Below, in pieces: positions 12,506 to 25,288 of a stretch of 64,000 nucleotides of DNA (position 1 is its first letter; every line of letters starts with the position of its first letter). The position numbers and the translations under genes are program-made. The DNA comes from Myxocyprinus asiaticus (taxonomy: Eukaryota; Chordata; Actinopteri; Cypriniformes; Catostomidae), in contig NC_059346.1 in NCBI RefSeq assembly GCF_019703515.2, forward strand, positions 49,893,501 to 49,957,500, read 5' to 3'. The notes under the pieces were generated by a model. The model was not told the origin of the DNA. It worked only from the letters and a program-made list of their open reading frames with translations, and did not search any database.

Positions 12506-14473
12506 GAGTTGGGACTGTGCTATTGAAAATGTTTTTTCCTACTCCATAACAGATATTGTTTTCCTTTCATTAGGCTTAAATGATTTAAGTAATCTTTAGA
12601 AAAATTTGAAGTCAAACAAGACCAGTTTATTTGTTAAACATCATTCATAAAGAACATACATTACACAGGAGGAAAACGTTGTCCATAATTTTCCCATAAA
12701 TCTAGGAGGTCCAGTCTTTAAAACCCTTTTACTTGCCATTATATTCACAGTGCAATGCCATAGGCATAGGTAAGACCATGGATGGCTCCTTTATTACTGT
12801 GGTTAGGTTACTCTTTTGTCTTTACCTCATCACTGCTGTTTAGCCGTTTGAGATGTTTGATTTACACCATAGCATTTTAAACTAGACAATTCTGAGTAGA
12901 ATTCAAATAAGTCACAACAGTTGTGGTAATCACCGAGATATCGAGGGAAGCCCAGACGACATGCACATTTGAGATACTGTAAGATAGAGCAGAGTGCATC
13001 AAGCCTGGTTTTCGTTTGGTGAAGAGTGCAATAAGTATGAATGCCTCGGGCCACAGAGAGCTGCACGCACCAAACGCACTGCAGTGCCAGGCGAAAGTAT
13101 AACTGCAGCTTCATGCGAGTGGTTTTGTGATGGCTCGCACAACACTTGTGCAAAAACCAGGCTTGAAACACACATGTTTCAGATGAAGAAGCATATTTAG
13201 CATGTAGAAAGCACCAAACAACAGATGAATATCAATAAATTTAAGTCCTGCTTCAGTTCTACTCAAACACCTGCAATTCCGAACAAAAACATCCAGGGCT
13301 GGACAAAAATCATTCGAGGCTCTAACCCCAAATGATTTGACCCAGCGATGCACCTGGCACAAACCATTCTGTTGAGTCATTCCATACAGAATTTCCAATA
13401 AGAATCACTTAAAAAGTGAGTTCTGAATGACTATTATCACCTTTCAGCCCCTTGAAGCTCCATGGTGGTAATGGTAATTGTCTTAAAAGGAATAGGGCAT
13501 AGGGGTCACTTCTGAAATGGAACATGCCAATGCGGGAGTTGATTGCGTTCAAACACAGGCAATTTTTTAGAGGTATCATGGGATGTACAGCATGAGTAAA
13601 TGTTCTATTATTATTTCTTATTATTATTAGTGTATTGTGATTCAAATCATTGATATATTGTAATCTTTCACTCACTTTTTTCTCATTCATCTGTATTGGA
13701 TACAGTGTGATTCCAGCTTCGTCATAAGCAAAGACTGGGATACCCTGTGTTTGTTTGTGGGCTCATTATGTAGTAACAAGGTCAGGTATGCTGCCTTCAT
13801 GTGCTGTTGGAATTATCCTACTTTTCTTTTCTGAAGTGGTAATTACGAGTACTGTATGTCGCATTTAAGTGCTTTGTTGTCAGAAAGAACATGAAACATG
13901 TACGACGAAAGCTTCATTCTTGTATATTTCTTATTATGCCACTGTAATACATGTTACTCAGTCAAATACATGCTATTTGTCTTGTGTGTAAAATGTACAA
14001 TATGCATAAAATGGTTGCTGGTATGCATAAATGAATATGACAAGCATATGGCAAGCCCTAACAATTAGCTTTATTTAGAAAAAGTCATAAAACCTAACAT
14101 TCATTACAGAAACCGTACTCTCCTCTGCCATGTTGAAATTTTGCATCCCCTCCTAACACTGAAACTCTGGTATCAAAATGATCTCTAATAAAGACTTGTT
14201 GCATCTTTCAATGTTTTATTTTAAGGACATACATTCTTATACTGCATTAGGTCACCACTCGAATTCCAACGTGATGAGTCATGTAAAATCTGGGTTCTGA
14301 AGCAAAAAAAATATAAAAAATTGCTTACTCAGTTTGTGGTAACATCTAAATTAGCTGGTTTTAGTCAAGTTAAAATATTATTTAATATGACTGAATAAAC
14401 CTGACTTCATTAATAGCCCCTTTAGGCAGTAGCGGTTCTAGTTTGTATGGACAACCGATGAACCGGTGACAGG
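12506..14473. other. Gene-free stretch
   Basis: No supported coding family. Frames at 12830-13400 on the minus strand have no signature that I recognise. A likely repeat boundary lies near 14427-14473, where the style of sequence changes before the Tc1 relic. Confidence 0.35.
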
Positions 14474-15360
14474 GTCATGGGCGCCCAAGGCTCACTGATG
14501 CATGTGGGGAGCGGAGGCTAGCCCGTCTGGTCTGATCCCACAGAAGAGCTACTGTAGCACAAATAGCTGAAAAACATAATGCTGGCCATGAAAGAAAAGT
14601 GTCAGAAAACACACAGTGCATCGCAGCTTGCTGTGTGATGGGCTGTGTAGCCACAGACCAGTCAGAGTGCCCATGCTGACCCCTGTCCACCACCGAAAGT
14701 GCCTACAATGGGCACATGAGTGTCAGAACTGGGCTATGGAGCAATGGAAGAAGGTGGCCTGGTCAGATGAATCACGTTTTTTTATTTTTAGATCATGTGG
14801 ACTGCTGGGTGCGTGTGCGTCATTTACCTGGGGAAGAGATGGCAGCAGGATGCACTATGGGAAGAAGGCAGGCCGGCGGATGCAGTGTGATGCTCTGGGC
14901 AATGTTCTGCTGGGAAACCTTGGGTCCTGGCATTCATGTGGATGTTACTTTGACAGGTACCACCTATGTAGTACAAAGACTGTTGCAGACCACATACACC
15001 CCTTCATGACAACGGTATTCCCTGATGGCAGTGGCCTCTTTCAGATGGATAATGCACCCTGCCACACTGTAAAAATTGTTCAGGAATGGTTTGAGGAACA
15101 TGAAAAAGAATTCAAGGTGTTGACTTGGCCTCCAAATTCCCCAGATCTCAATCCGATTGAGTATCTATGGGATGTGCTGGACCAACAAGTCCAATCCATG
15201 GAGGCCCCACCTCACATCTTACAGGGCTTAAAGGATCTGCTGCTAATGTTTTGGTGCCAGATACCACAGGACACCTTCAGAGGTCTTGTGGAGTCCATGC
15301 CTCGACGGGTCAGAGCTGTTGGGTAGGTGGTCTTATTGTTGTGGCTGATTGGTGTATTTA
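14474..15360 (+). pseudogene. Tc1-type transposase pseudogene with right inverted repeat
   Basis: The plus strand carries most of a DDE transposase. One frame (14616-15326) gives WSDESRF (first Asp), QMDNAPCH (second Asp) and NPIEYLW (Glu), then FRGLVESMPRRVRAV. The middle, with HLPGEEM and SVMLWAMFCWE, lies in a different frame (14790-14985), so two compensating frameshifts are present. The right end, GGTGGTCTTATTGTTGTGG followed by GATTGGTGTATTT, is an inverted repeat of the type seen at 45600-46213. A matching left inverted repeat was not found, so the element is 5' truncated near 14474. The transposase is inactive as read. Confidence 0.87.
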
Positions 15361-17950
15361 AGATATATAAATGGGAAGGGAAATGCAAAAATGTTAAAAG
15401 GAAATGAAAATTTGAAAGTTGATTTTTAATTCTATATTTCTATATTCAATTATTCATTGATTTCTGTATGTAGTTCCATATTTATTTTTCCTTTGTGCAA
15501 CATGCTAATCAGAGGATAAGCCTAATTTATAAATGAAAGGAAACTGGATTGTTTGTGGTTAATTAATAAGATGCAGGTTTTTACTAAATCAAAATTACAA
15601 AATTACAGCAACTGTATTTCTTAAAATTACACTTTCTTTGAGGTTGGAAAGTTAATAGTCGTGTTTTACCATTTAGTGAATGTGTATACAGGCAAGCGTT
15701 TATTAATGAATGCACCTAAACTATCAGTCGTGCCTTCAGATGTGACTGCTCTGTGAACAAAAATTAGGGTCATTAGATTATTTTGCTTTGTGCTGTACAG
15801 TCCTTTAATTCTGGACTCTTTGACATTCTGTGGGGAATGCTTTTTGTACATTTCTGTTTGTACATTTGCCTCTATTACTTGAATCTACAGCACTTTTAAT
15901 CAAAACATAATCTTCTCAGTCTGCATACGCAATCACAATCTCTTTAACAGACCAAAATCACCTCCAAAGCTGTTTAAAAACACATTCAAGGTTCAAAAAA
16001 GCTATTTGCAGGTGCACCACCATTTACAAAAGAGGTATTAAGTTTTTATTTTGCAAATGGTTTGTCTCTTTTGTCATCTATCACCAAATAGGACAACTGC
16101 AGCTACAGTCAATGTGCTTATTTGTAAATACAAGTCTCCAATGATTACAATTACACCCACATGCACTGTGGACCAGGAGTATTGTTTATGGAATAATTTG
16201 GGTTATTTACAACTTGATTTCTATGGACGGCATGTGTGGATTGCTTTTGATTAACACATACGTGTGAATGAAGTGGTGCTGTATGCTTGCCTACTAGACT
16301 TCCATTATAAATGTATTACAGCCATGTTCTGTTTTATTTATATATAATTTTCTTTTCTTTTTTTTTTTTTTTTTTTTTACTACATTATTCTATAGTTATT
16401 TGCAGCATGCCACAATGTTCCATATGCATTAAGCTAAATAAGGAATTTTAAAGTATCATTAAAACCAAGAAGTTTGATTCATACATCATCCTATGTTTTA
16501 ATATATCTGTTGGAGTCTAGCAAAGCAATAAAGATCATGCAAGGGGGAATCAAACCCGGGTCATCCACATGCAAATAGAAAAACACAAACACATTGTCTT
16601 TACACACTACACCAGTGCAGTGACAAAGGGGAGTGCTGTTTGTCTTCAATTTCTGTGTTTCCAGTAGACTATGTGAATGCAAATAGTCGCACTGTGTGGC
16701 AGATCCTATTTACACCTAGTGCAAATAGTCACTCGTATAATTAATTAAGCTAAAACGGAAGTAATGAACACTACAAATTATACATAACTATATTATATAT
16801 AATTATAATTATATATAATATAATATAATTATAAATGTTATTTTTAAATAATCAACTATGGTAATGGTAACGTGGTTTAAATTACTTGTGTATGTTATTT
16901 GCAAAAGTACTGAATAAAAGTGTGAAAAATAGTTGAAAGTATCTCTGAAAGTTAATCTGAAGCAAGCCCTTGGGCTACTCTAAAGCTCTGATTGAACAAA
17001 TACATTAATGTTAATGAGCTATAGACTTTCTATTATAATTGATAAACTAAACTTTTCACAGCCATGGATCAGGTGAATCATTATTTAGATGAGTAAAATC
17101 ATGATGATAAATTCATGCACCCAGAATTAAAGCCAGACCATTATCAAATTTTCTTGTTTTCCCCTTTGTAATGTTCTATATTAATTCATCTCTTAAATAA
17201 AAGCTTTCAGTTAGGATGCATTCCAAATGAACTTTCCTCCACCTTCCATCAAATGCTAGTCTATGATGTGAGATGACTCCCAACCTTTTAATTATGAGTG
17301 GCTTCAAACGGTGACATTCCCGACAGCTCCCATTTGATGAAATGTCTGGAAACATTGCATTTTTTATATTACAGGCTACTCTGCTAGTTGATGTGTGTTC
17401 CCACAAGCCAAATACCTGGGGAGTGATATTACATTTATCCTTTCTAGCTTAATAATATCAATCTTTTGTTAGTCACTTTTGTGGCACTATTCCCTAAATG
17501 ACAGTGTTGGGCAAAATTCAGTATCTAAGAACTGACTCCCTTTCAATTTGTGAGAGGGAATCCTACTTGAATTTGCCACGCCCCACAGAATGTTAAATTG
17601 AAATTTGACAGGAAGAGTCATTTATTAAAATTCCACAAAACAGAAGAATTTTGACTAATTATGCCTATTTATTCCCTGACATTTTTCTCAACTAAACTAA
17701 ATTCACAACTGTTAAACCAATTAATCAAGCAAACAAAACAGATTCTAATTTTGCTGTACAGTGCCACAAAAAGCACATCATGATGTTTCAAGATAATTTT
17801 AAAAGAATAAATACTGATATCAAAATTTGTGAGCATTTCTGGGAAATTAAGTGTTAATTCGCCATGATCCAAAAAAATAAAAAAATATGACATTTTACAA
17901 TTAACGTTTACATATTTAGTATAATAAAATACATTAAATAGACATTTCGT
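15361..17950. other. Gene-free AT-rich stretch
   Basis: Contains a T tract (about 16359-16378), an AT-only near-palindromic tract (about 16780-16835) and a tRNA-like SINE relic (16510-16645). Around 17508 CAGTGTTGGGCAAA resembles the end of a hAT-like MITE. Other frames show no known family. Confidence 0.4.
16510..16645 (-). repeat. tRNA-derived SINE relic
   Basis: On the minus strand TGGTGTAGTGTGTAAAGACA fits an RNA polymerase III A box region and, about 45 bases on, GGGTTTGATTCCCCC fits a B box. That spacing and order are those of a tRNA-derived SINE head. It does not fold as a full tRNA, so it is not called a tRNA gene. Confidence 0.5.
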
Positions 17951-17951
17951 T

Positions 17952-17982
17952 CCCACTTTATATGAGGTGTCTACTATGTATT
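17952..17982. repeat. Fragment of the telomere-core MITE end
   Basis: CCCACTTTATATGAGGTGTC matches the terminal repeat of the MITE family at 6285 and 38108, but the rest of the element is not recognisable here. Confidence 0.45.
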
Positions 17983-18344
17983 AAACCTTTAACGTTCTAC
18001 TCAACTGTGTGGTAGGGCACATTTTGAGTCACTATATCTTATTGAAAAATGTGTTGAAATTAACTCAGCCTGATTGAGCCATCTCTACCACTTGGTTTAG
18101 GTATGTTATGCTAAAAAAAATGACTAGATATAACAGTGTCTTTAAAGAGTGCACCTTTTCAGTTTGACTCCTTACAGGAAGTTAGCAACAAGAAAGTCTC
18201 TCCAGACATGATAACTCGGTTTGGCGGAATTTTCAAAGGTAAGCATATTTTTTCGATATATAGTTACATAGTTACATACAGAACTATGTAACTTGATACA
18301 ACAAGAAAACAGTTTAAAAAGGGTCAAATAATTTTCTAAAAACA

Positions 18345-18600
18345 TGCTCTACCAAATGGTTTGTTTGTCATTTTATGGTAAAGGTAGTGAAACTAAGCTA
18401 ATGTAAGCTAATGTGAACTATATACTATGAAAAAAAAAAAAAAAAAAAAATTCTGATCATTCATTGTTGTTAATATGATAGATTTACTGTTATTCCATTA
18501 TATATACAGTATGCTGAAATCATAAGTATGATTTTTTTTACTGTCTAAAAACATGCTCAACCAAACGGTTCAATTGCATTTAGTGATAAATGTAGTGATG
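18345..18600. repeat. Subterminal repeats of the piggyBac-type relic
   Basis: ACATGCTCTACCAAATGGTT near 18343 and ACATGCTCAACCAAACGGTT near 18550 are direct copies followed by similar GTGATAAA/GGTAAAG-GTAGTGA words. An inverted copy (AACCATTTGGTAGAGG) lies near 20669. An A tract sits at 18430-18450. Confidence 0.55.
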
Positions 18601-18719
18601 CTAAGAGAATAAATGTACGTTTTTTATCAAATTGATATATGCTGGTATACTAACATATTACTAGCATTATAACAGTACATGGTTTGTAATTTAGATTTTT
18701 TCTTTCTTTTACAAGCAAT

Positions 18720-20510
18720 AGATGGACACTAAAACATTTTCAGTGCAAGGCCATGCGCTTTTCTAGCCTTTATACCAGAAAATCCTCAAGACTCTGATAC
18801 TAATCTGACTGATAATGATGACCAAATAGAGGATCCTGATTATCAGCCCACACAAGCAGAAGAGACTGGGGACACTGCTTTTGAATCCATGGATAAGGAG
18901 GAGGTTGCCTCAGCAAGCTCCTCTTCTAAAGAAGAGGAGAAAAGGGAAATACACCCTAAAAACAGTTTCTTTGGCAGAGCCAGAAGACACCCCTGACCCT
19001 ACAGTAGTCCACCCTCAGGTTCAAACAAAGGCACTAGGAGAATCTGGAAGCATGACGACATTGAGGCATTCCAGGTACCTGATTCAAGATTTGAACCCCC
19101 TGATGCTGTGAAGACATCCAGTACATCAAAATGCTCTTCAATGACAAAATGATTGAACATATTGCTCAACATACCAATCTGTACTCAGCCCAGGAGTTGG
19201 GGGATCCAATCAAGACTAGCTCTGAAGAGATTGAAGATTTCCTGGCAATACTACTCTTCATGGGTTTTTTCAGCTGCCCATATTTGGAGGACTACTGGCA
19301 CCACGAGTCATGTTTCAACATGATAGCGGAGATCATGCTGAAGAAAAGATTCAAGCTGTTATGCCAGTTCATTCATTTGAATGATAATCAGCAGTGCAAT
19401 GACATTCTGGGCTGATTTTACAAAATCCGCCCCCTTTTTGAGATGCTTTGTGAGCAGTGTCTCCTGATCCCATCCACTTACAAGCACAGTGTGGATGAGG
19501 TCATGATGGCATGTAAAGGCACAAGGGCTGGCACAAGGGCTTGGCCAGACAAGTGGGGCTTTTAAATTGTTCATCCATGACCTACTGCTCTCTCAAGGTG
19601 CCTCCACATTTTTCAGTGTTGCCCTAAGTGAGCAGGAGTAGGTGCTACCTCTAGGGGCTAAATTGGTGACAACATTATGCAAAACCATAACACAGCCACG
19701 GCTTTCAGTTGTCTTCTGTGACAACTACTTCACTTGTTTCAACTTGCGAACCTACACGCAAACCTGGGTGTCAAGTGCACCAGCACTGTCTGATCAAACT
19801 GCATTGATGGAGCTCCCTTGATGACAGACAAAGAGCTGATGAAGAAAGGAAGTGGTGCTTTTGATAACAGGTCTGCTGAAGGGGTGATCGCAGTGAAATG
19901 GTTTGACAGCAAATGTGTCAACCTTCTGAGCAATACCTGTGGGATCATGCCTCTTTCAACTGTCAAATGGTGGAGCAAAGAGGCCCACATAAAGATTGCC
20001 ATCCCATGCCCATCACTCATTCCTGCCTACAATCAACATATGAACATTGATCTTTCTGACATGCTGGCACACATGTATAAGACCACAGCCAAGTCAAGAT
20101 GATGGTACTTTCCCCTGTTTGCATACATTCTTGACCTGTGCATCTCAAATTCCTGGCTGGTCTACAAGAGGGACTGTGGTCTACTGAACGAGAAACCAAT
20201 GTCTCTCAAAAGGTTCCACCTGGCAGTCGCCCACAGTTTGAAGCAAGTCAATAAGCAAGCATCCAAAGTTGGATGACCATCATCATCCTCTCCACCACAG
20301 ATGTTGTCTCAGAAGAAACACTACACCCCAAGACCCTCACAACCACAACCATATGTACCTTACGATAACTGCGGATATTTAACTGTGACAAGCGGGGTTG
20401 GTGCAGCCTCTGTCCAAAGGGTGTGTTGAGATGGAAATATCAGAAATGCAATGTTTTCCTGTGTTTGAATGCAAACCAGCAATGCTTCGTAGCATACCAC
20501 CAGAAATAAA
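18720..20510 (+). pseudogene. piggyBac-type transposase pseudogene (PGBD-like)
   Basis: The plus strand carries most of a piggyBac-superfamily DDD transposase in several frames. The acidic N-terminal leader is at 18790-18960. The core begins KMLFNDKMIEHIAQHTNLY-like at about 19131 (IEDFLAILLFMGFFSCP). The three catalytic Asp positions are visible: SVDEVMMACKG (near 19494), VFCDNYFTC (near 19720) and IDLSDMLAHMYKT (near 20058). The C-terminal Cys-rich domain is recognisable at 20370-20510 (CDKRGWCSLCPKG, QKCNVFLCLNANQQC). Frameshifts and stops at about 19415, 19565, 19800 and 20100 inactivate it. Short repeats with CTCTACCAAATGGTT near 18345 and inverted near 20670 may be subterminal elements of the transposon. 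Confidence 0.88.
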
Positions 20511-20713
20511 GTGGATATAATGCCCAAAAAATATTTGTGCTTTGCACCACCACACAGATGAGCAAGTCTGATTTAGTTCTTCAAAAAGTTAGCATTTTAT
20601 TCAACTTCTTCTAAAGGTTTTTGGTATTTGTAAATGTATTGATACTTTTACCATGAAGCGACGTCTCAACCATTTGGTAGAGGCCTATACTAAAAAAAAC
20701 TGTGGGGTCTGTT

Positions 20714-20750
20714 AAAAAAACAAACAAACAAACAAACAAACAAAAAAACA
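20714..20750. repeat. (CAAA)n microsatellite
   Basis: Tandem CAAA units between A tracts. Confidence 0.85.
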
Positions 20751-20820
20751 TTGATTGTTGGTATTATTGCCCAATGGAAAAAATTCCATTTGCTTTTTCT
20801 TAGTGAGGATGTTAAAGAGT

Positions 20821-21115
20821 GTACTTACATTAAAATACATACAGCACAAAATACAAAACAATTTGTATTTTTTGTATAACTACATTTGCTGCTACTGTGG
20901 TTAAGGTATGGCTAGGTTTGGGGGTTAGGGTTTAGGCTAAGGATTGGGGTAGGGTTAGGTTGAGCATTAGGGTGTAAGTTTATCAGAGTAACTACAGATG
21001 TAATTAAATGCAGGTACTTTAAATGTAAATACAATGCAACAACACATGTACATAAGAAGTACATTGTAACAAATGCTTAAGTACTTTGTAGTAAAAGACA
21101 CCTTATACTGTATAA
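20821..21115. mobile_element. MITE with telomere-like core, copy B (opposite orientation)
   Basis: The core is G-rich here (GGGTTAGGGTTTAGG near 20921, AGGGTTAGGTTGAG near 20952), and the flanks TTTGCTGCTACTGTGGTTAA and GTACATTGTAACAAATGC are reverse complements of those in copy A. Confidence 0.75.
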
Positions 21116-22040
21116 TGTAGGTCTTAAATTTCTATAGGTGGTATTTTAGACATTATTTATATCAGCTAATGTTATTGTGAATACCCCATTTGTTGTGTGT
21201 ATGATAACATGAGTGATTGAAAAGAGCAATTTATTATTAAAAGCTACACTAACTGCAGTTAAGCATTTCTTATCCTTAACCCTAGAATGTATATGTACAG
21301 TAGGTCAAAAATTGCACAACTGACAAACAAACTTGCCACAAGAAATTGCCATTTAAGAAATGCCACAGGTATTCCTTAACCCTATAACGCAATGTGTATC
21401 AAATATGATACACAATGTTTGACGGCTCCTTTTTCACTCTCTGTTCAAGCTGATGAGCCAAACAACCTATGGTACCTAGTGGTAATTTGTGAAAAAAGGG
21501 GTTTCAATGTTTATTTCGATCTATTTAAAATGGCAGCAGACTCTTATGTTGGGATAAATGACAGCTTATTTTAATAAAGTGAAGGTGACAGGAATGATTA
21601 TATTGTTACTGATATTTTAAAATGAGCATTAGCTACTTGTGCTTGGTTAAATTTTTGTATATTATTTTATTGAAAAAGACAGTTGAAATCCATACAAATC
21701 AAATATGATACAACAGGCTTTTGAAGTATGTCTCTCAATCACCATTACATTGCATTCATGCCCACCAAAAAAAAAAAAATAAAAAAAAAAATAATAGAGC
21801 TTTGAAAATTCTGACATATACTTTTTACAAGATATATTTAAAGTGTGAACAAATAGTATTTTCATATATGCAGCCTGCTATGTCATTATAAAGATCTCAT
21901 TATTTTACATTACAAGCTATTTTGATGTCATCTTACCATAAGAAAAAAGTTTTACAATTTCCCTTTTTCTAAATGTCAATAAAGTTTGTGGTGTATAAAA
22001 TACGAATGATAAAAATAGTTTATTGAAAAAATTATATTTT
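21116..22040. other. Gene-free stretch left of the Penelope-like element
   Basis: AT-rich with an A-rich tract (21768-21795). The words ATCAAATATGATACA recur at 21398 and 21699, but no wider repeat was established. Confidence 0.4.
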
Positions 22041-22055
22041 ATTCATATTGTATTT
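22041..22055. repeat. Left target-site duplication of the Penelope-like element
   Basis: ATTCATATTGTATTT occurs here and again, in the same orientation, at 25668-25682, immediately outside the element's inverted arms. Confidence 0.7.
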
Positions 22056-22467
22056 ATTGAACAACTAACCTCGCACACCTGAGAAGCAATTGATAGGTGT
22101 GTAGGACACAAGCTGTAGCAAAGTCAATGAAATGGAAAAAATCCAGCACACTATCCTGGCTTGCAAAGAGTATCAATATTAATTCAGCAACATTTCAGTC
22201 ACTCGACCTTTGTCAGGCATTTACAAACAGAGTGCAACAGCACCAAATTTAAAATATGTCATGACCAGTCAACACATCTGATGACCATGACATCACAACC
22301 AATGACAATCAATAAAATAGAGAATATCTAGAAAACACCTATAAAAATACAAAAAAGGGAAACACCTACATCATATTTACAGAAGCCCATATACATATAA
22401 TAAATTACACCTGTAAGGTAACCCACAACATTATATACAGGTCCTTTTCTTTCATTTATATTCTATA

Positions 22468-22510
22468 TACATACATACATACATATACACACACACACAC
22501 ACACACATAT
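22468..22510. repeat. (CATA)n/(CA)n microsatellite in the left arm
   Basis: Tandem CATA followed by CA units. Confidence 0.9.
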
Positions 22511-22759
22511 ATAAATATACACATACACACATGGAAAAAACTTGAACTATACATACAGTACATCTACAGCATCACATTAAACAAGGCTTCATCATTAAGT
22601 CCCATCGGTGATGAGGTTTGAAGTGTGTAGATCCAATAAATCTCACATCTTTGTAAAATTAATTCAATGTTGCCTCCTCTTGGTGGCATCTTAACATTCT
22701 CGATGCCAAACATCTAAATGGTTTTGTGGAGAATTTGGAATTTAATTTGGAAGTGATTC

Positions 22760-23600
22760 GGTACAGGTCCATTTTCTTGACAATTGGGTTCAGAGTCTCA
22801 TTACTACCTTATTTACAAAAGACACTGACCGAAATACTGTTTTGCTTGCCTCCAGTTTTCACCCTACTCCTCTAAAAAAGGGTCTTCCTAAAAGTCAGTT
22901 TTATAGATTGAGGAGTATATGTCACTCTGATTCAGATTTTATTGATAAGTCTCAGATAATGAAAAAAAAAAAAAAAAAATGTCTTCAATGGGGTTACCCA
23001 CCTGATTGGATTGAGGAAGCATTTAGTACAGTTCTTCATAAAACACGCTCTGATTTACTGAAAACAAATGAATTTTCATTTACTTTTTCTACATATTCAC
23101 CTATGACTTATCGTATAAGATCCAATTTCAAAAAACACTGGCATTTGCTAACATCTGATCCAGAGCTTTATCCCAGAACCCTCCTCTTACCATGTTTAAA
23201 AGGGCTAAAAACTTAAAAGATTGTTTAGTCCATGCCCAATTCCGCAGTATGGTTTCCACACCATCTCAGAGACCGTTTAGTCTGATCCCAATTGGGAACT
23301 ATCGATGTGGTAATTGTGCACAGTGCAATAATACTTTTAAAGCATCCTTTTTTTGTCATCCACGAACTGGTAAAAGGTATTCAATAAACTCTGTTATCAC
23401 CTGTTCCTCTACCCCGTTGTGTATTTGATTCGTTGGCCTTGTGGTCTTGGATACGTGGGAAAAACATCACGTCAGTTAAAACAACGAAGTAGTGAGCATA
23501 AGAGTTCGATCAGTAGAAAAGATCTAAATTATCCTGTCGCAGCTCATTTTGTTGAATTTAATCATGATGTCTCCTCTGTGTTTTTGTGGCATTGAAAATG
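22760..23600 (+). pseudogene. Penelope-like RT C-terminus and GIY-YIG endonuclease remnant
   Basis: 22842-23216 reads the late RT region of a Penelope-like element (PLKKGLPKSQFYRLRSIC, then GYPPDWIEEAF), interrupted by an A tract near 22962. 23192-23420 continues with NYRCGNCAQCNNT, a Cys cluster that precedes the nuclease. After a frameshift near 23415, the sequence reads VYLIRWPCGLGYVGKTSRQL and then SEHKSSI, matching the GIY-YIG core (VYLI, YVGKT, R, EH) of the element's endonuclease. RT fingers and palm are missing. Such proteins copy the element RNA and nick the target DNA; this copy cannot. Confidence 0.8.
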
Positions 23601-23796
23601 CTAAGATGCCACCAAGAGGAGGCAACATTGAATTGATTTTTACAGAGACGTGAGATTTATTGGATCTACACACTTCAAACCTTATCACCGATGGGACTTA
23701 CTGATGAAGCCTTGTTTAATGTGATGCTGTAGATATACTGTATGTATAGTTAACATTTTTGCCATGTGTATGTATATGTGTGTATGCATATGTATA

Positions 23797-25286
23797 TAAA
23801 CTCAGCAAAAAAAGAAATGTTCCTTTTTCAGGACACTGTATTTTAAAGATAATTTAGTAAAAATGCAAATAACTTTACAGATCTTTATTGTAAAGGGTTT
23901 AAACAATGTTTTCCATGCTTGTTCAATGAACCATAAACAATTAATGAACATGCACCTGTGGAACGGTCGTTAAGACACTAACAGCTTACAGACGGCAGGC
24001 AATTATGGTCACAGTTATAAAAACTTAGGACACTAAAGAGACCTTTGTACTGACTCTGAAAAACACCAAAATTAAGATGCCCAGGGTCCCTGCTCATCTG
24101 CGTGAACGTGCCTTAGGCATGCTGCATGGAGGACTGCAGATGTGGCCAGGGCAATAAATTGCAATGTCCATACAGTGAGACGCCTAAGACAGCGCTACAG
24201 GGAGACAGGAAGGACAGCTGATTGTCCTCGCAGTGGCAGACCACATGTAACAACACCTGCACAGGAGGACAGGTACATCTGAATATCACACCTGCGGGAC
24301 AGGTACAGGATGGCAACAACAACTGCCCGAGTTACACCGGGAACGCACAATCCCTCCATCAGTGCTCAGACTGTCCGCAATAGGCTGAGAGAGGCTGGAC
24401 TGAGGGCTTGTAGGCCTGTTGCAAGGCAGGTCCTTACCAGACATCACCGGCAACAACGTCGCCTACGGGCACAAACCCACCTTCACTGGACCAGACAGGA
24501 CTGGCAAAAAGTGCTCTTCACTGACGAGTCGCGGTTTTGTCTCAGCAGGGGTGATGGTCAGACTCGCATTTATCGTCGAAGGAATAAGCATTACACCAAG
24601 GCCTGTACTCTGGAGCGGGATCAATTTGGAGGTGTAGGGTCCGTCATGGTCTGGGACAGTGCGTCACAGCATCATCGAACTGAGCTTGTTGTCATTGCAG
24701 GAAATCTCAACGCTGTGCGTTACAGGGAAGACATCCTCCTCCCTCGTGTGGTACCCTTCCTGCAGGCTCATCTTGACATGACCCTCCAGCATGACAATGC
24801 CACCAGCCATACTGCTCGTTCTGTACGTGATTTCCTGCAAGACAGGAATGTCAGTGTTCTGCCATGGCCAGCGAAGAGCCCGGATCTCAATCCCATTGAG
24901 CATGTCTGGGACCTGTTGGATCGGAGGGTGAGGGCTAGGGCCATTCCCCCCAGAAATGTCTGGGAACTTGCAAGTGCCTTGGTGGAAGAATGGGGTAACA
25001 TCTCACAGCAAGATCTGGCAAATCTGGTGCAGTCCATGAGAAGGAGATGCACTGCAGTACTTAATGCAGCTGGTGGCCACACCAGATACTAACTGTTACT
25101 TTTGTACCCCCCTCTTTGTTCAGGGACACATTATTCCATTTCTGTTAGTCACACGTCTGTGAAAACTGTTAAGTTTATATCTTAGTTGTTGAATCTTTTT
25201 ATGTTCATACAAATATTTACACATGTTAAGTTTGCTGAAAATAAAAACAGTAGAAAGTGAGAGGACGTTTTTTTTTTTGCTGAGTT

Positions 25287-25288
<2 letters not shown>
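23797..25288 (+). mobile_element. Tc1-type transposon inserted in the Penelope-like element
   Basis: The left end (AAACTCAGCAAAAAAAGAAA) and right end (inverted TTTTTTTTTGCTGAGTTTA) are terminal inverted repeats within TATA-rich flanks, consistent with TA target duplication. The length is about 1.49 kb. It interrupts the right arm of the Penelope-like element, so it arrived later. Its edges are uncertain by a few bases because the flank is TATG-repeat DNA. Confidence 0.85.
24079..25092 (+). pseudogene. Nearly full-length Tc1 transposase with two visible lesions
   Basis: The start at 24079 opens MPRVPAHLRERALGMLHG; a frameshift just after (about 24130) moves the frame to RTADVARAINCNVHTVRRL, the helix-turn-helix. 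A TGA replaces a codon at about 24280, after TTPAQEDRYI. From 24310 to 25092 the catalytic domain is open for 260 codons: FTDESRF (first Asp), HDNATSH (second Asp), NPIEHVW (Glu), then SMRRRCTAVLNAAGGHTRY. The DDE triad is complete. The block after SVMVW reads DSASQ where GG is usual, so catalytic quality is doubtful. The lesions are few compared with the other Tc1 copies in the window. Confidence 0.88.

Noticed and set aside
16540..16640. tRNA gene on the minus strand
   Set aside because: A-box and B-box-like words are present, but no acceptor or anticodon stem pairing of a proper tRNA can be made; a SINE head fits better.
24113..25082. Minus-strand frames across the Tc1 transposase
   Set aside because: Shadows of the plus-strand transposase; only the plus strand shows the DDE motifs.
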